Shown: positions 10,528 through 19,578, counted from the stretch's first letter. The stretch is DNA of 64,000 nt from Acinetobacter qingfengensis (GCF_008693185.1 NZ_VXKN01000005.1:124001-188000), one strand, 5' to 3'. Made by a program: numbers and translations. The notes: generated by a model not told the origin, from the letters alone.

Positions 10528-11133
10528 TCATTTAAGTTTGGCTCGCTGAAACTGTATTTCCAGATAATCATAGGCAATGTGCCGAACTGCTTGTTGATCA
10601 AATTGATCATGCTGGTTTAAACCACCACGTAACCATAACCCGTCAATTAGGGCAGCCAGGCCACTTGCAGCAATATCTGCTTGATGCTCTGGGAGTAGTT
10701 TTAGAAACTGATATTTCAGATTCGAATATAAGCGCCGATCATTAACCCGTTGTAAACGGGCAAGTTCAGGTGTATGCATACTGGCAGACCAGAAGTCTAA
10801 CCAGACGCGCATGGCTGTTTTATTCACCTGACTCAAATCAAAATTGGCATTGACGATTGCCTTGATGTAATGCTCTGGTTGTGGATCATTAACTTCGGAC
10901 TTATATTGCTGGGTAATTTGATACAGTCGTTTCAGCATTTCTCGCATACAGGTGGTCATCAGCCCTTGTTTGTCACCAAAATAATGACTCACAATACCTG
11001 TAGAAACCTGAGCTTTTTTGGCAATTTGTGCAATCGTTGTATTCGATAATCCAACTTCATAAATCACAGCAAATGCCGCATTGATAATTTCTTCACGTCG
11101 CTCATGCTCAGGTTTCACTATGCGTTTTTTCAT
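10528..11133 (-). CDS. betI: TetR-family repressor of choline genes
   Basis: Repressor of 201 residues that in other bacteria is released from DNA by choline. The N-terminal helix-turn-helix spans TIAQIAKKAQVSTGIVSHYF followed by GDKQGL, and the C-terminal ligand domain has the BetI-like segment VRHIAYDYLEIQ. The ATG at 11133 fits the usual BetI start (KKRIVKPEHERREEI). The open frame continues to 11244, but that extension runs through the operator palindrome and is not protein. It is the first gene of betI-betB-betA, so it should repress its own operon as well as the divergent transporter. Confidence 0.9.
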   Translation of the reverse strand: MKKRIVKPEHERREEIINAAFAVIYEVGLSNTTIAQIAKKAQVSTGIVSHYFGDKQGLMTTCMREMLKRLYQITQQYKSEVNDPQPEHYIKAIVNANFDLSQVNKTAMRVWLDFWSASMHTPELARLQRVNDRRLYSNLKYQFLKLLPEHQADIAASGLAALIDGLWLRGGLNQHDQFDQQAVRHIAYDYLEIQFQRAKLK

Positions 11134-11204
11134 ACTCTGATGCCATAACTCATTAAAATTTAAACCGATAATAAAACATTTACAGAACACAACAAGTCGT
11201 GATC

Positions 11205-11233
11205 TATATCTAGCATACCCCTTATTGATTGAA
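11205..11233 (-). promoter_or_regulatory. Probable betIBA promoter
   Basis: On the minus strand a TTCAAT box (11228-11233) is followed after 17 bp by GATATA (11205-11210). Both boxes lie in or at the edge of the palindromic operator. The -10 is a weak match. Confidence 0.5.
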
Positions 11234-11262
11234 TGTTCAATCAATAAGGGGTATGCTAGATA
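11207..11262. promoter_or_regulatory. Palindromic operator, probable BetI site
   Basis: A 56-bp inverted repeat with 27-bp arms that pair without a mismatch around a 2-bp centre (TG at 11234-11235). The core TTGATTGAAtgTTCAATCAA has the look of BetI operators. It lies between betI and the divergent betT-like gene, 74 bp ahead of the betI start and 283 bp ahead of betT, and overlaps both predicted promoters. The core is the likely protein contact; the extra 16-17 bp of perfect symmetry on each side is longer than a single TetR dimer needs. Confidence 0.8.
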
Positions 11263-11264
11263 AT
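11236..11264 (+). promoter_or_regulatory. Probable betT promoter
   Basis: TTCAAT (11236-11241) and GATAAT (11259-11264) are separated by 17 bp and lie in the right arm of the palindrome. Start of transcription would be near 11271, leaving a long leader of about 275 nt before betT. Confidence 0.55.
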
Positions 11265-11270
11265 AACAGG

Positions 11271-11545
11271 GTTTTTATATCATCATTTTAAAGATCATCG
11301 GGTGTGACTATTAAAGTGTTGACGTAATGATCAGTATCTTCAATTTATAGAGGAAATGTCTATTTTTATGATGAGATAAACTTTTGATTATATTTTTAAT
11401 GTATCAAAGGTAAGCAGATTAAAGTCTGATTTTTATAAACTGGTTGAACGATCTAGTATCGCTTGATTTTTCAGATGTTATGTTTGTCGCAGCTATTTTA
11501 GGTTAGGCAAACTAACATATATTTTTTAATTTACTTGAGGATTGT
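11271..11545 (+). other. Long untranslated leader of betT
   Basis: No gene is visible here. The stretch is AT-rich and contains one small hairpin (GTTAG/CTAAC around 11503-11517) and, at its end, TTGAGG as ribosome site for betT. A second promoter for betT inside the leader is possible but no good box pair was found. Confidence 0.4.
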
Positions 11546-13606
11546 ATGGTGACAGATAATCCAAGAGCAGTTGACAATTCATCCATTCAAACCAAAGATC
11601 ATTTGAATCGTGTGGTCTTTTATGTTTCAGCGCTCATTATTTTAATATTTTCATTAACCACGATTTTCTTTAATGATTTTGCCAATCAGGTCTTAAATAC
11701 AGTGCTCGCTTGGGTCAGCTCCACGTTTAGCTGGTATTACTTGCTGGCAGCTACATTATATTTAATTTTTGTCATTTTTATTGCTTGTTCACGTTATGGT
11801 GATATCAAGCTAGGTCCAAAACATTCCAAACCAGAGTTTAGTTTGCTCAGTTGGTCAGCAATGTTGTTTGCTGCAGGAATCGGAACAGATCTAATGTTCT
11901 TCTCTGTGGCCGAACCATTATCTCATTATATGAATCCACCTGTAGGTGAAGGGCAGACGTTTGAGGCTGCTCGACAAAGCATGGTATGGACGTTGTTCCA
12001 TTATGGGTTAACAGGTTGGGGCATGTATGCTCTGGTTGGGATGGCGTTGGGCTATTTTAGTTATCGTTATAACCTACCCTTAACGATTCGCTCAGCGTTG
12101 TATCCGATTTTTGGTAAAAGAATTGATGGTGCCATTGGACACAGTGTTGATACTGCTGCAGTAATTGGTACGATTTTCGGGATTGCAACAACCTGTGGGA
12201 TCGCAGTTGTTCAGTTAAATTATGGACTACACGTTTTATTCGATTTACCTGAAAATTTATGGGTACAAACCATCTTAATTTTAGTTGCGGTGATTGTCAC
12301 AATTATTTCTGTTACAACCGGTGTTAATAAAGGAATTCGAATTTTATCGGAAGTTAATGTTTATGTTGCAATTGGTTTAATGCTATTTGTCTTGGCATTA
12401 GGGAATACGGAATTTTTACTCAATGCACTGGTACAAAATTTTGGTGACTATATTACCCGTTTCCCTAGCTTGGCACTGGAAAGTTTTGCTTTTGAACAAC
12501 CTAAAGATTGGATGAATAGTTGGACAATATTCTTCTGGGCTTGGTGGGTTGCATGGTCACCTTTTGTTGGCCTCTTCTTGGCACGAATTTCTCGTGGACG
12601 AACAATTCGTGAGTTTGTATGTGGCACCTTGATTATTCCATTATTATTTACCATGACATGGTTATCTATTTTTGGAAGTAGTGCTTTATATAGTGTAATT
12701 TTTGAAGGTAATACTACACTGGCCGAAACGGTACTCGTTAATCCTGCACATGGATTTTATGACTTATTGGCACAGTATCCAGGGTTCTCATTTATTGCCG
12801 GTGTTGCGACAATCACCGGATTATTATTTTACGTTACTTCGGCAGATTCTGGTGCATTAGTCTTAGGTAATTTTACAACTAAATTTTCTAGCATTGACAA
12901 TGATGCACCTCGCTGGTTAAGAGTATTCTGGGCAGTTGCAATCGGTGTATTGACGCTTGCAATGTTAATGGCCAATGGAATTACTGCATTGCAAAATGCA
13001 ACAGTAATTATGGGGCTGCCTTTTAGTTTTGTCATGCTGTTAGTCATGGTAGGGTTATATAAATCCTTGCGTTTGGAAGATTATCGAAAAGCAAGTCGTA
13101 GCCTAAATGCTGCTCCAGTGGTTGGAAATGTTGATATTCTGAATTGGAAACAACGTTTATCTCGAGTCATGCAGCATCCGGGCACAACAGAAACCCTTAA
13201 AATGCTAAATGAAATTTGTTATCCAGCAGTTAATACTGTTGCTGATGAATTAATTAAGCAGGGTATGCAGATTGATGTAACAACTACACCACTTGATGAA
13301 AGCGAGGTCCTGTATCACCTCGATCTAACAATCCATCTCGAAGACGATCATAATTTTGTCTATCAAATATGGCCTGTTCGTTACACTGCACCACAGTTTA
13401 GTGAAAGAGGAAAGTCAGGCAAACGGTTCTACTATCGTCTAGAAACCTTTCTTTACGAAGGTTCACAGGATAATGATTTGGCCGGTTATACGAAAGAACA
13501 AGTGATTAATGATATTCTGGATAAATATGAACGTCATATGTCATTCTTGCACATGAATCGTATTCAACCAGGAAATCGTCCATTATTTCCTGATTCTTAC
13601 GATTAA
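11546..13606 (+). CDS. betT: BCCT-family choline/betaine transporter
   Basis: Inner-membrane carrier of 686 residues with about 12 membrane segments. The BCCT signature is clear: tryptophan-rich segment WTIFFWAWWVAWSPFVGLF followed by ARISRGRT. About 190 hydrophilic C-terminal residues follow the last membrane segment, as in BetT-type members where this tail takes part in osmotic control. Its place opposite betIBA, sharing an operator, argues for choline uptake; a betaine or carnitine carrier of the same family cannot be excluded by sequence. GAGG precedes the ATG. Confidence 0.88.
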   Translation: MVTDNPRAVDNSSIQTKDHLNRVVFYVSALIILIFSLTTIFFNDFANQVLNTVLAWVSSTFSWYYLLAATLYLIFVIFIACSRYGDIKLGPKHSKPEFSLLSWSAMLFAAGIGTDLMFFSVAEPLSHYMNPPVGEGQTFEAARQSMVWTLFHYGLTGWGMYALVGMALGYFSYRYNLPLTIRSALYPIFGKRIDGAIGHSVDTAAVIGTIFGIATTCGIAVVQLNYGLHVLFDLPENLWVQTILILVAVIVTIISVTTGVNKGIRILSEVNVYVAIGLMLFVLALGNTEFLLNALVQNFGDYITRFPSLALESFAFEQPKDWMNSWTIFFWAWWVAWSPFVGLFLARISRGRTIREFVCGTLIIPLLFTMTWLSIFGSSALYSVIFEGNTTLAETVLVNPAHGFYDLLAQYPGFSFIAGVATITGLLFYVTSADSGALVLGNFTTKFSSIDNDAPRWLRVFWAVAIGVLTLAMLMANGITALQNATVIMGLPFSFVMLLVMVGLYKSLRLEDYRKASRSLNAAPVVGNVDILNWKQRLSRVMQHPGTTETLKMLNEICYPAVNTVADELIKQGMQIDVTTTPLDESEVLYHLDLTIHLEDDHNFVYQIWPVRYTAPQFSERGKSGKRFYYRLETFLYEGSQDNDLAGYTKEQVINDILDKYERHMSFLHMNRIQPGNRPLFPDSYD

Positions 13607-13652
13607 AAAGGTGATTTAAAAAACCAATCATTTACTGAATCTATAAATATGG

Positions 13653-13693
13653 ATTCCACACAAATATAACTTATTTATGTGGAGTCTTTATTT
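13653..13693 (+). terminator. Weak terminator after betT
   Basis: Stem ATTCCACA/TGTGGAGT (8 bp, one G-T pair) with a 17-nt loop, then CTTTATTT. It lies 46 bp past the betT stop and just ahead of the distal end of the CRISPR array. Confidence 0.45.
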
Positions 13694-13711
13694 AGGTCAA
13701 TCGACTAAAAA

Positions 13712-15359
13712 ATTTTAAGCGGTGTATGCCAGCGTGAACGTTCTGATCATTTTTAGAATCCTTGCTTTTACTTTCTAAGCGGTGTGTGCCACCGTAAATA
13801 GCGGAAGCTAATCTTCGGAGAGCCAATTTTTTTTCTAAGCGGTGTATGCCACCGTGAACCATGACTGGATGCACTGGTCAATCAGTGCTTTTTTCTAAGC
13901 GGTGTATGCCACCGTGAACAGTTTGAGGAAAATATCGTCTCAAACTTGTTGTTTCTAAGCGGTGTATGCCACCGTGAACACAGATCAGGAAAAACTTGAA
14001 TATGAGCATCATTTCTAAGCGGTGTATGCCACCGTGAACAATGCTCACTAGCATCTATAAGAGCATTCAAATTTCTAAGCGGTGTATGCCACCGTGAACT
14101 TTGGCAGGATATGTCTTTGATTTTATTTATTTTTCTAAGCGGTGTATGCCACCGTGAACGCCATGGCACCCCAAGCAATTTTTATATCTTCTTTCTAAGC
14201 GGTGTATGCCACCGTGAACTATTTATACCCGTTTTCTGGGTTAATGTAATCTTTCTAAGCGGTGTATGCCACCGTGAACCAACAAATGATTGTTGCGACA
14301 AAGTCTTTTCTTTTCTAAGCGGTGTATGCCACCGTGAACATGAACCAAATAATTCAACTTCTTGTTTTACTTTTCTAAGCGGTGTATGCCACCGTGAACG
14401 CATTGGTGGTTTTGCGGCATCCGGGCTAAAATTTCTAAGCGGTGTATGCCACCGTGAACCTGTACTGATTGTTGAAAAAGCTATTTTTGATTTTCTAAGC
14501 GGTGTATGCCACCGTGAACCCCATAAGCCAAAGGGAACTTTAGCTTTCTGCTTTCTAAGCGGTGTATGCCACCGTGAACTGAGTATTTAAGAGCGGTGGC
14601 GTGATGGATAATTTCTAAGCGGTGTATGCCACCGTGAACTAATTGTCAGAAATCTACTTGATGGCGTTGAGTTTCTAAGCGGTGTATGCCACCGTGAACG
14701 GTGGTACTTTCCCAAGACCCTCATGCCTATCTTTCTAAGCGGTGTATGCCACCGTGAACGATCGGTGATGACTGCATCAATTGAATTTTCTTTTCTAAGC
14801 GGTGTATGCCACCGTGAACAACAGCTTCATCACTGCTTCGTTTCATGTAAATTTCTAAGCGGTGTATGCCACCGTGAACAGACATAAAAAAACCCAGCTT
14901 TTGCTGGGTATTTTCTAAGCGGTGTATGCCACCGTGAACTAGATCGTCTCGGTGAAGCACGCCGTGGTGAATTTCTAAGCGGTGTATGCCACCGTGAACA
15001 TCGAATGGCCCAAAGTTACCAATTTTTTACCTTTCTAAGCGGTGTATGCCACCGTGAACTGAAAGCTGATTATTTAAAATTGCTTGATGTCTTTCTAAGC
15101 GGTGTATGCCACCGTGAACTTAAAGATCTGTATGATCACAGGGTTGATAATTTTCTAAGCGGTGTATGCCACCGTGAACTGAATCACTAGGCTTAAATCA
15201 GTTTCCAGTTCTTTCTAAGCGGTGTATGCCACCGTGAACTAGAGTCTGTAAATCAGGACAAGGCTGCGTCATTTCTAAGCGGTGTATGCCACCGTGAACG
15301 AATTTCTCTCGTTATCGTCGGTGCGCGTGTATTTCTAAGCGGTGTATGCCACCGTGAAC
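13712..15359 (-). CRISPR. Type I-F CRISPR array, 28 repeats and 27 spacers
   Basis: The repeat is 28 bp. In transcription sense (minus strand) it starts GTTCACGGTGGCATACACCG and ends CTTAGAAA; the hairpin CGGTG/CACCG with a GCATA loop is the Csy4 site. Period is exactly 60 bp throughout, so every spacer is 32 bp. The first repeat after the leader is 15332-15359. The two oldest repeats at the far end are degenerate: 13712-13739 and 13772-13799, each with three changes. This fixes the leader side at 15360. No two spacers look alike. Open frames that run through the array on both strands are artefacts of the 60-bp period. Spacer sources cannot be named without a search. Confidence 0.98.
14880..14911 (-). 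terminator. Spacer 8: an intrinsic terminator inside the array
   Basis: In the direction of array transcription this spacer reads ACCCAGC, AAAA, GCTGGGT and then seven T residues: a 7-bp GC-rich stem, tetraloop and U-tract. It is the eighth spacer from the leader, with 19 older spacers behind it. It was presumably taken from the terminator of a mobile element. Confidence 0.75.
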
Positions 15360-15491
15360 AGTGATAATAAAGTAAAAATATAAGTTACAACAGGTATTTA
15401 TCATGGATTTTTGTGTCTTACCCAATGAAAAAATGACCAGTTGTAACTTATTGATTTTATTAAGCTGTTAAAGAGTTAGAAAAATATTGGG
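15360..15491 (-). promoter_or_regulatory. CRISPR leader with inverted repeat and IHF site
   Basis: The 132 bp between csy4 and the first repeat should hold the array promoter and the adaptation signals. An exact 11-bp inverted repeat is present: TAAGTTACAAC at 15381-15391 and its complement at 15440-15450, that is 22-32 and 81-91 bp from the first repeat. Overlapping the distal arm, 15444-15456 reads TAACTTATTGATT, a perfect IHF consensus. A weaker IHF-like site lies near 15399-15411 between the arms. In the Pseudomonas I-F system, Cas1-Cas2/3 and IHF fold the leader and Cas2 contacts an inverted repeat there; the layout here fits that. Confidence 0.7.
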
Positions 15492-16097
15492 TTAAAACTC
15501 AGGGACTGTTGCCGTTCGGCTTAGTCCATATGTTCCAAATTTACCATCTCTTGCCTCATCAGCAGGGGATTTACCAATATAAAGTCGGTATTCTCTATCA
15601 ATATTTTCCTTACGTTTTGCACTCAGGCTTTTTAAACTAACATAAGGCTCAACGATTGGTTGTTCAACATATTCCTTAAAGTATTGTCTGGCTTCATCTA
15701 AAGAAATGTTATGACGTTGTGCTTGATGAGCAATCCGTTCATCTAAGCCCATTTTTGGATTGACACGATAATAAAAGGCATAGCCTTTGATATCCTGTGG
15801 AACTTTGCTTGGTGTTTTAATATGTACATAATCCATCAATCGTTCTAGCCATTTTTCTAAATGAAGCTGTTGTAATTCATTTTCTGAATTGGCAAAGATA
15901 CGAATTTTTGTACCCAAAGAAAGTTGCTTTCGTTTGTTCATACGATATTGGGGAAAAGATACGCCAAAAGGTATCTTTTCTTGCTCATCAATATGTTCAA
16001 CAAAAGCAATATGTAATTGGGTATAAACTTTTGACCAAAGAAAATATGCAGAGGTATCTTCATTGGGTAAAAGTGTAAGCTCAATATAATATTGCAT
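15492..16097 (-). CDS. cas6f: CRISPR RNA endonuclease Csy4 (Cas6f)
   Basis: Cuts the pre-crRNA below the repeat hairpin and stays bound to the 3' hairpin in the Csy surveillance complex. Length is 201 residues, a little above the 187 of the Pseudomonas protein. The N-terminus MQYYIELTLLPN and a histidine at residue 29 (QLHIAF) match the family, in which His29 is the catalytic base. The start shares one base with the csy3 stop (TAATG), so translation is coupled. It is the last cas gene, next to the leader. Confidence 0.93.
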   Translation of the reverse strand: MQYYIELTLLPNEDTSAYFLWSKVYTQLHIAFVEHIDEQEKIPFGVSFPQYRMNKRKQLSLGTKIRIFANSENELQQLHLEKWLERLMDYVHIKTPSKVPQDIKGYAFYYRVNPKMGLDERIAHQAQRHNISLDEARQYFKEYVEQPIVEPYVSLKSLSAKRKENIDREYRLYIGKSPADEARDGKFGTYGLSRTATVPEF

Positions 16098-17140
16098 TAT
16101 TTATCACTCTCACCAAAGACACCACCACGCACTAAAACAGCCATAACATAGTGTTGTTGTTCAATTTCAGGGGTTTTACCTGTATTTACCCAACCATCGA
16201 ATAGGGTATAAAAGTCTTGATTTTCTTTAGGTTGACGATAGGCTTTGCCTTCCGAAGTGACTGAGCCATAAGGTTCAACTGCAATAGGTTTAGTTGCATC
16301 TGGATACCATGTATCAATGGTACGCAGGGCGTTACCAATTTTTTGTGAGTGAATGCCTGCTTCTTTATCTTTAATTGCATAAAGGGTTTTACTTTTTTTA
16401 CCTTTAGTATTACCAGTATCAAGAATTAATTCTTGAGATGGATAAACTTCTTGTCCTTCACCTAAACGGGCAAAACCAGTAATGCTTAATAAAACGTGTT
16501 CATTACCATTTAAACCAGCTTGAATCCATTGAGCCAACTGTTCTAAAGATTTTTCTTGCTCTTGATGAACAGTGATTTCATTTAGGCGGTTTACTAAGGC
16601 ATCAAAACTTAATTTTTCGGTGGGTTTTCCATTAATGATACGCTCAATGCTAACATTGACATTTTCTGCACCAATACGATTACGCCATAAAAAACGACCA
16701 TTAGCGAGATTTACCGCATAGCGTTGAGCAAGTTCCTGAAATTGTGTTGCAGATTTATAGCTTGAAACCACAGCATCAAGACGTTGTGCAAAACTTTCAT
16801 CATTACATGCTGATGGTTGCCCCACATTTGGTAATACACGCAAAGTAAAAGTTACAGCAACAGTATCTTTGCCTTGTGGTAATGCAGCAATATCCACTGT
16901 TTGTAAATTAGCTTTTTCAACTGCGGCATTAATTGCAGCCGCATCAGCTGCTTCTTTGGCATTTTTAGGACGGTTAGAAATTGTACCTCGTACAGATTTT
17001 TCCTGAATTTGAATTACTGTTGTACCTGCACCGTGTTGAATATCATTCCAATTTACCGCAGTCATACGTCCATCTGATGGATCTAAATGACGGTTAAATG
17101 ATAATACTGATGCAGTTTTGATTTTTGGTTCTTTAGCCAT
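16097..17140 (-). CDS. csy3: Csy3 (Cas7f), backbone of the Csy complex
   Basis: Six copies of this protein line the spacer part of the crRNA in type I-F surveillance complexes. Length of 347 residues is typical. Recognised by the start LSFNRHLDPSDGRMTAVNW, the RNA-binding middle with GRFLWRNRIGAENV, and the end with EPYGSVTSEGKAYRQP. It lies 2 bp behind csy2 and overlaps csy4 by one base, all one operon. Confidence 0.95.
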   Translation of the reverse strand: MAKEPKIKTASVLSFNRHLDPSDGRMTAVNWNDIQHGAGTTVIQIQEKSVRGTISNRPKNAKEAADAAAINAAVEKANLQTVDIAALPQGKDTVAVTFTLRVLPNVGQPSACNDESFAQRLDAVVSSYKSATQFQELAQRYAVNLANGRFLWRNRIGAENVNVSIERIINGKPTEKLSFDALVNRLNEITVHQEQEKSLEQLAQWIQAGLNGNEHVLLSITGFARLGEGQEVYPSQELILDTGNTKGKKSKTLYAIKDKEAGIHSQKIGNALRTIDTWYPDATKPIAVEPYGSVTSEGKAYRQPKENQDFYTLFDGWVNTGKTPEIEQQHYVMAVLVRGGVFGESDK

Positions 17141-17142
17141 GA

Positions 17143-18246
17143 TTAATGTTCCTCATCTTCGGAATTTGGGTAACTATCAAATGAATCTTCTTCAAAATCA
17201 TCTGATGTCAGTTGAATAATTGATTTTGGTGCAAATGGTTGTACTAATTCATAAACACCATTTTGGGGTGCAGGGTTATATGTCCATAGAATGTGTGTTA
17301 AATCCTCAATACGATGTGGACTTTTCCATTCCCCTAAACTTAATAACGTTTCTACAAAAGTTGCAGGAAATCGATTATCCCGTATTCCTGTAATTGAACC
17401 TTTCTCTTGTAATGTGGTTAAAGCAGCATAACCAATCGGAATAGGAACGAGCCAACCTTTAAGATGTTCGGGGCGAGGGCGGACTTGCCAATCGCCTTTT
17501 TTTTCACCATCAGGGGTAAATTGATTTGTCGCAACGCTATTCAGGTTTAAACGGCTAATATCAAGTAAAGTATCCAGTAAATTGGGTGCTTGTCCTTGAG
17601 TGTTTAAACAAGGTTGATATTGGCTTAGCCATTGTTGATGTGCTGTTAGAACTTCATGTCGATGAAGTAATGCAAAACTAGGTAATAACCAATGACATAA
17701 CTTTTTAGTTTTTTCCGCAGCTTCTGATAACGACCAGTGAATAAATCTAGGCTTAACTCGTTTATGAGGAAAAATTGAACCACCTGCCAATCGCATACCA
17801 TAAACAATTTGATTAAGCTGTTGAATCAAACTTTGTGTAACTGAGTTAAGCTCATTATCATTAGCTGATAAATGTTGGTCTAAGCCATCACCTGTTAAAC
17901 CAATGATTAGACTCACATCAAGATGACCTTTGCCTTCTTCCACCATTGCAGGGGGAGAACCGTCAGATTCTAAAGGGTGTCGAGCAAGATTAAGTTGATA
18001 TGGTGAATAACGGTAGTCACTGCTTTTGGTCATTTGAGGACTAAACTGATGACAGAGAATCCCCACCCCACAACATTCAATATCATGATATTGGTCAAAG
18101 GTATTGAGTTTACGTTGTAGAGCATGGGCAAAGCCTGTAAATGCACTTGGTGCAGGAAATCCCCATGTTAAATGACTGCTGATGATAGAGGCATTTTCAA
18201 TCTGTAAACGTATAATATACAATGCCTTAGGATAGCGATAACTCAT
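17143..18246 (-). CDS. csy2: Csy2 (Cas5f)
   Basis: Forms the tail of the Csy complex with Csy1 and caps the 5' handle of the crRNA. Length is 367 residues. The N-terminal RAMP fold is seen in YIIRLQIENASIISSHLTWG and the glycine-rich loop around RLAGGSIFPHKR is conserved in the family. The start directly follows the csy1 stop (TAAATG), so the two are translationally coupled. Confidence 0.93.
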   Translation of the reverse strand: MSYRYPKALYIIRLQIENASIISSHLTWGFPAPSAFTGFAHALQRKLNTFDQYHDIECCGVGILCHQFSPQMTKSSDYRYSPYQLNLARHPLESDGSPPAMVEEGKGHLDVSLIIGLTGDGLDQHLSANDNELNSVTQSLIQQLNQIVYGMRLAGGSIFPHKRVKPRFIHWSLSEAAEKTKKLCHWLLPSFALLHRHEVLTAHQQWLSQYQPCLNTQGQAPNLLDTLLDISRLNLNSVATNQFTPDGEKKGDWQVRPRPEHLKGWLVPIPIGYAALTTLQEKGSITGIRDNRFPATFVETLLSLGEWKSPHRIEDLTHILWTYNPAPQNGVYELVQPFAPKSIIQLTSDDFEEDSFDSYPNSEDEEH

Positions 18247-19578
18247 TTAGGCAAATTCCTCTTTTAGCAGTTGTAATTTCTCTCGTAATGCCAATGACCA
18301 GACACGAGCTTCATAATCATCTAAATCAGGTAACTTGCCTTTAGTGGTTAAGATTTTATTTAACCAGTGACCAAAGTTATAACCCACGTCTGTATGCCAA
18401 TCTCGTTCACGATAGGCTTCTAACCATTCTGCTTCCTCATTAGTTAGTTCATTTTGGTCTTCTTTGTCAAAAAGTTCTTCACGATAGGTACGGTCTAACC
18501 AGAAACTCTCTGCCTGATTAAACTTACGATGTGGTTCAAGTGTCCAACCTGAAATTGTACTTTGTTGCAGTTCAAGGCTCATATCAATGACACAATCCAC
18601 CAGTTGATTGACTAAATCATTTCTTTTATCACGGAATTCAATATTATTTCGCTCATATTGATGACGGTACATATGAATGATGGATTTTAAAATCGGTTTA
18701 ACATCTTTACGATTAGTCAGATAGCCTGTAAATACTGAACCTGATTTTGGTAATTCCACCACTTGACCTTGCCAAACAGGAGGTAAAGAGGGTAGTAACC
18801 ACATAGAGCCACGACGGTCACTATTTAATTGTGAGATATTCTGTGGTTTTGAGCCGCCATAGTTATGTACCAATAAATTTGGATATTCTCGGCTTTCCTG
18901 TGTTTGATGTAGCTTTTTAAAGCGTGCTTCACGCAAGATTTTATTCTGTTCACCAAAACGGTCATTTAAAATCTGTTGATAGGCACAATGCACTAAAGCA
19001 CTTGGATATAAAAGAACCAAGACATGATAACCCTCTTTATAAACAGGAAAATAAACTTGTTTAGATAATTTACCTGCATTGAGTTCAGAAGGAAGTTCAC
19101 TAAATGCCAAAAAGCGTTTATAACGAATTTCTGCTTGTTCATGATTTGTAGAAAGGGCAGAAATTAAATCTTTATCTGCTTTAAGTAAGCGTTCAAGCAA
19201 TGAAATATGGTTAAACTTTTGCCGTAATAATTTAAAAACATCTAAAACCGCAGCATTCCCAATCACATCAGGTTCAAGCACAATATTTTGTGAGCCAACA
19301 AAATCATGGGTTTTATTTTGTTGAACGTAAAACATTGCGGACGCTTTAGAGCTTGGATGATGTTGTTTTGGCGTATGCGTTGCTAGACGAATTTGACTAA
19401 TTCGTAAACTGGCATCTTCTAGCCATGTTTCAGGTTCATACTTTGCCAATAGCTTTTCACGTTCGGCAATGTCATCGGCTTTGAGTTTATCCAACTTTTC
19501 ATTTAAACGTCCCTGAATGTATTGCTCAATCAAGGCTCGAATGGTTGGGGGTGAAGCATCTTCAATTTCTTCCGTCAT
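18247..19578 (-). CDS. csy1: Csy1 (Cas8f), large subunit
   Basis: Reads the PAM (CC in type I-F) and, with Csy2, holds the crRNA 5' end; it also recruits Cas2-3. Length of 443 residues is in the family range. Recognisable segments are HPSSKASAMFYVQQ near residue 75, NYGGSKPQNISQLNSDR in the middle and the C-terminal helical bundle. The ATG has AAGGA upstream. It heads csy1-4 and is separated from cas2-3 by 387 bp that contain a CreTA-like module, so csy1-4 probably has a promoter of its own. Confidence 0.93.
   Translation of the reverse strand: MTEEIEDASPPTIRALIEQYIQGRLNEKLDKLKADDIAEREKLLAKYEPETWLEDASLRISQIRLATHTPKQHHPSSKASAMFYVQQNKTHDFVGSQNIVLEPDVIGNAAVLDVFKLLRQKFNHISLLERLLKADKDLISALSTNHEQAEIRYKRFLAFSELPSELNAGKLSKQVYFPVYKEGYHVLVLLYPSALVHCAYQQILNDRFGEQNKILREARFKKLHQTQESREYPNLLVHNYGGSKPQNISQLNSDRRGSMWLLPSLPPVWQGQVVELPKSGSVFTGYLTNRKDVKPILKSIIHMYRHQYERNNIEFRDKRNDLVNQLVDCVIDMSLELQQSTISGWTLEPHRKFNQAESFWLDRTYREELFDKEDQNELTNEEAEWLEAYRERDWHTDVGYNFGHWLNKILTTKGKLPDLDDYEARVWSLALREKLQLLKEEFA

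Noticed and set aside
11134..11244. N-terminal extension of BetI by 37 residues
   Set aside because: The extension is encoded by the operator palindrome and promoter; family length and start match the ATG at 11133.
13920..13951. Another terminator-like spacer (GTTTGAG/CTCAAAC arms)
   Set aside because: The arms are 11 nt apart and no T-run follows on either strand.
13692..15190. Several open frames of 60-159 codons across the array, with tandem SGVCHRE, SRWHTPLRK or HGGIHRLE motifs
   Set aside because: They are translations of the 60-bp CRISPR unit, which keeps a frame open because 60 is a multiple of 3. They have no ribosome sites and follow repeat borders, not gene structure.
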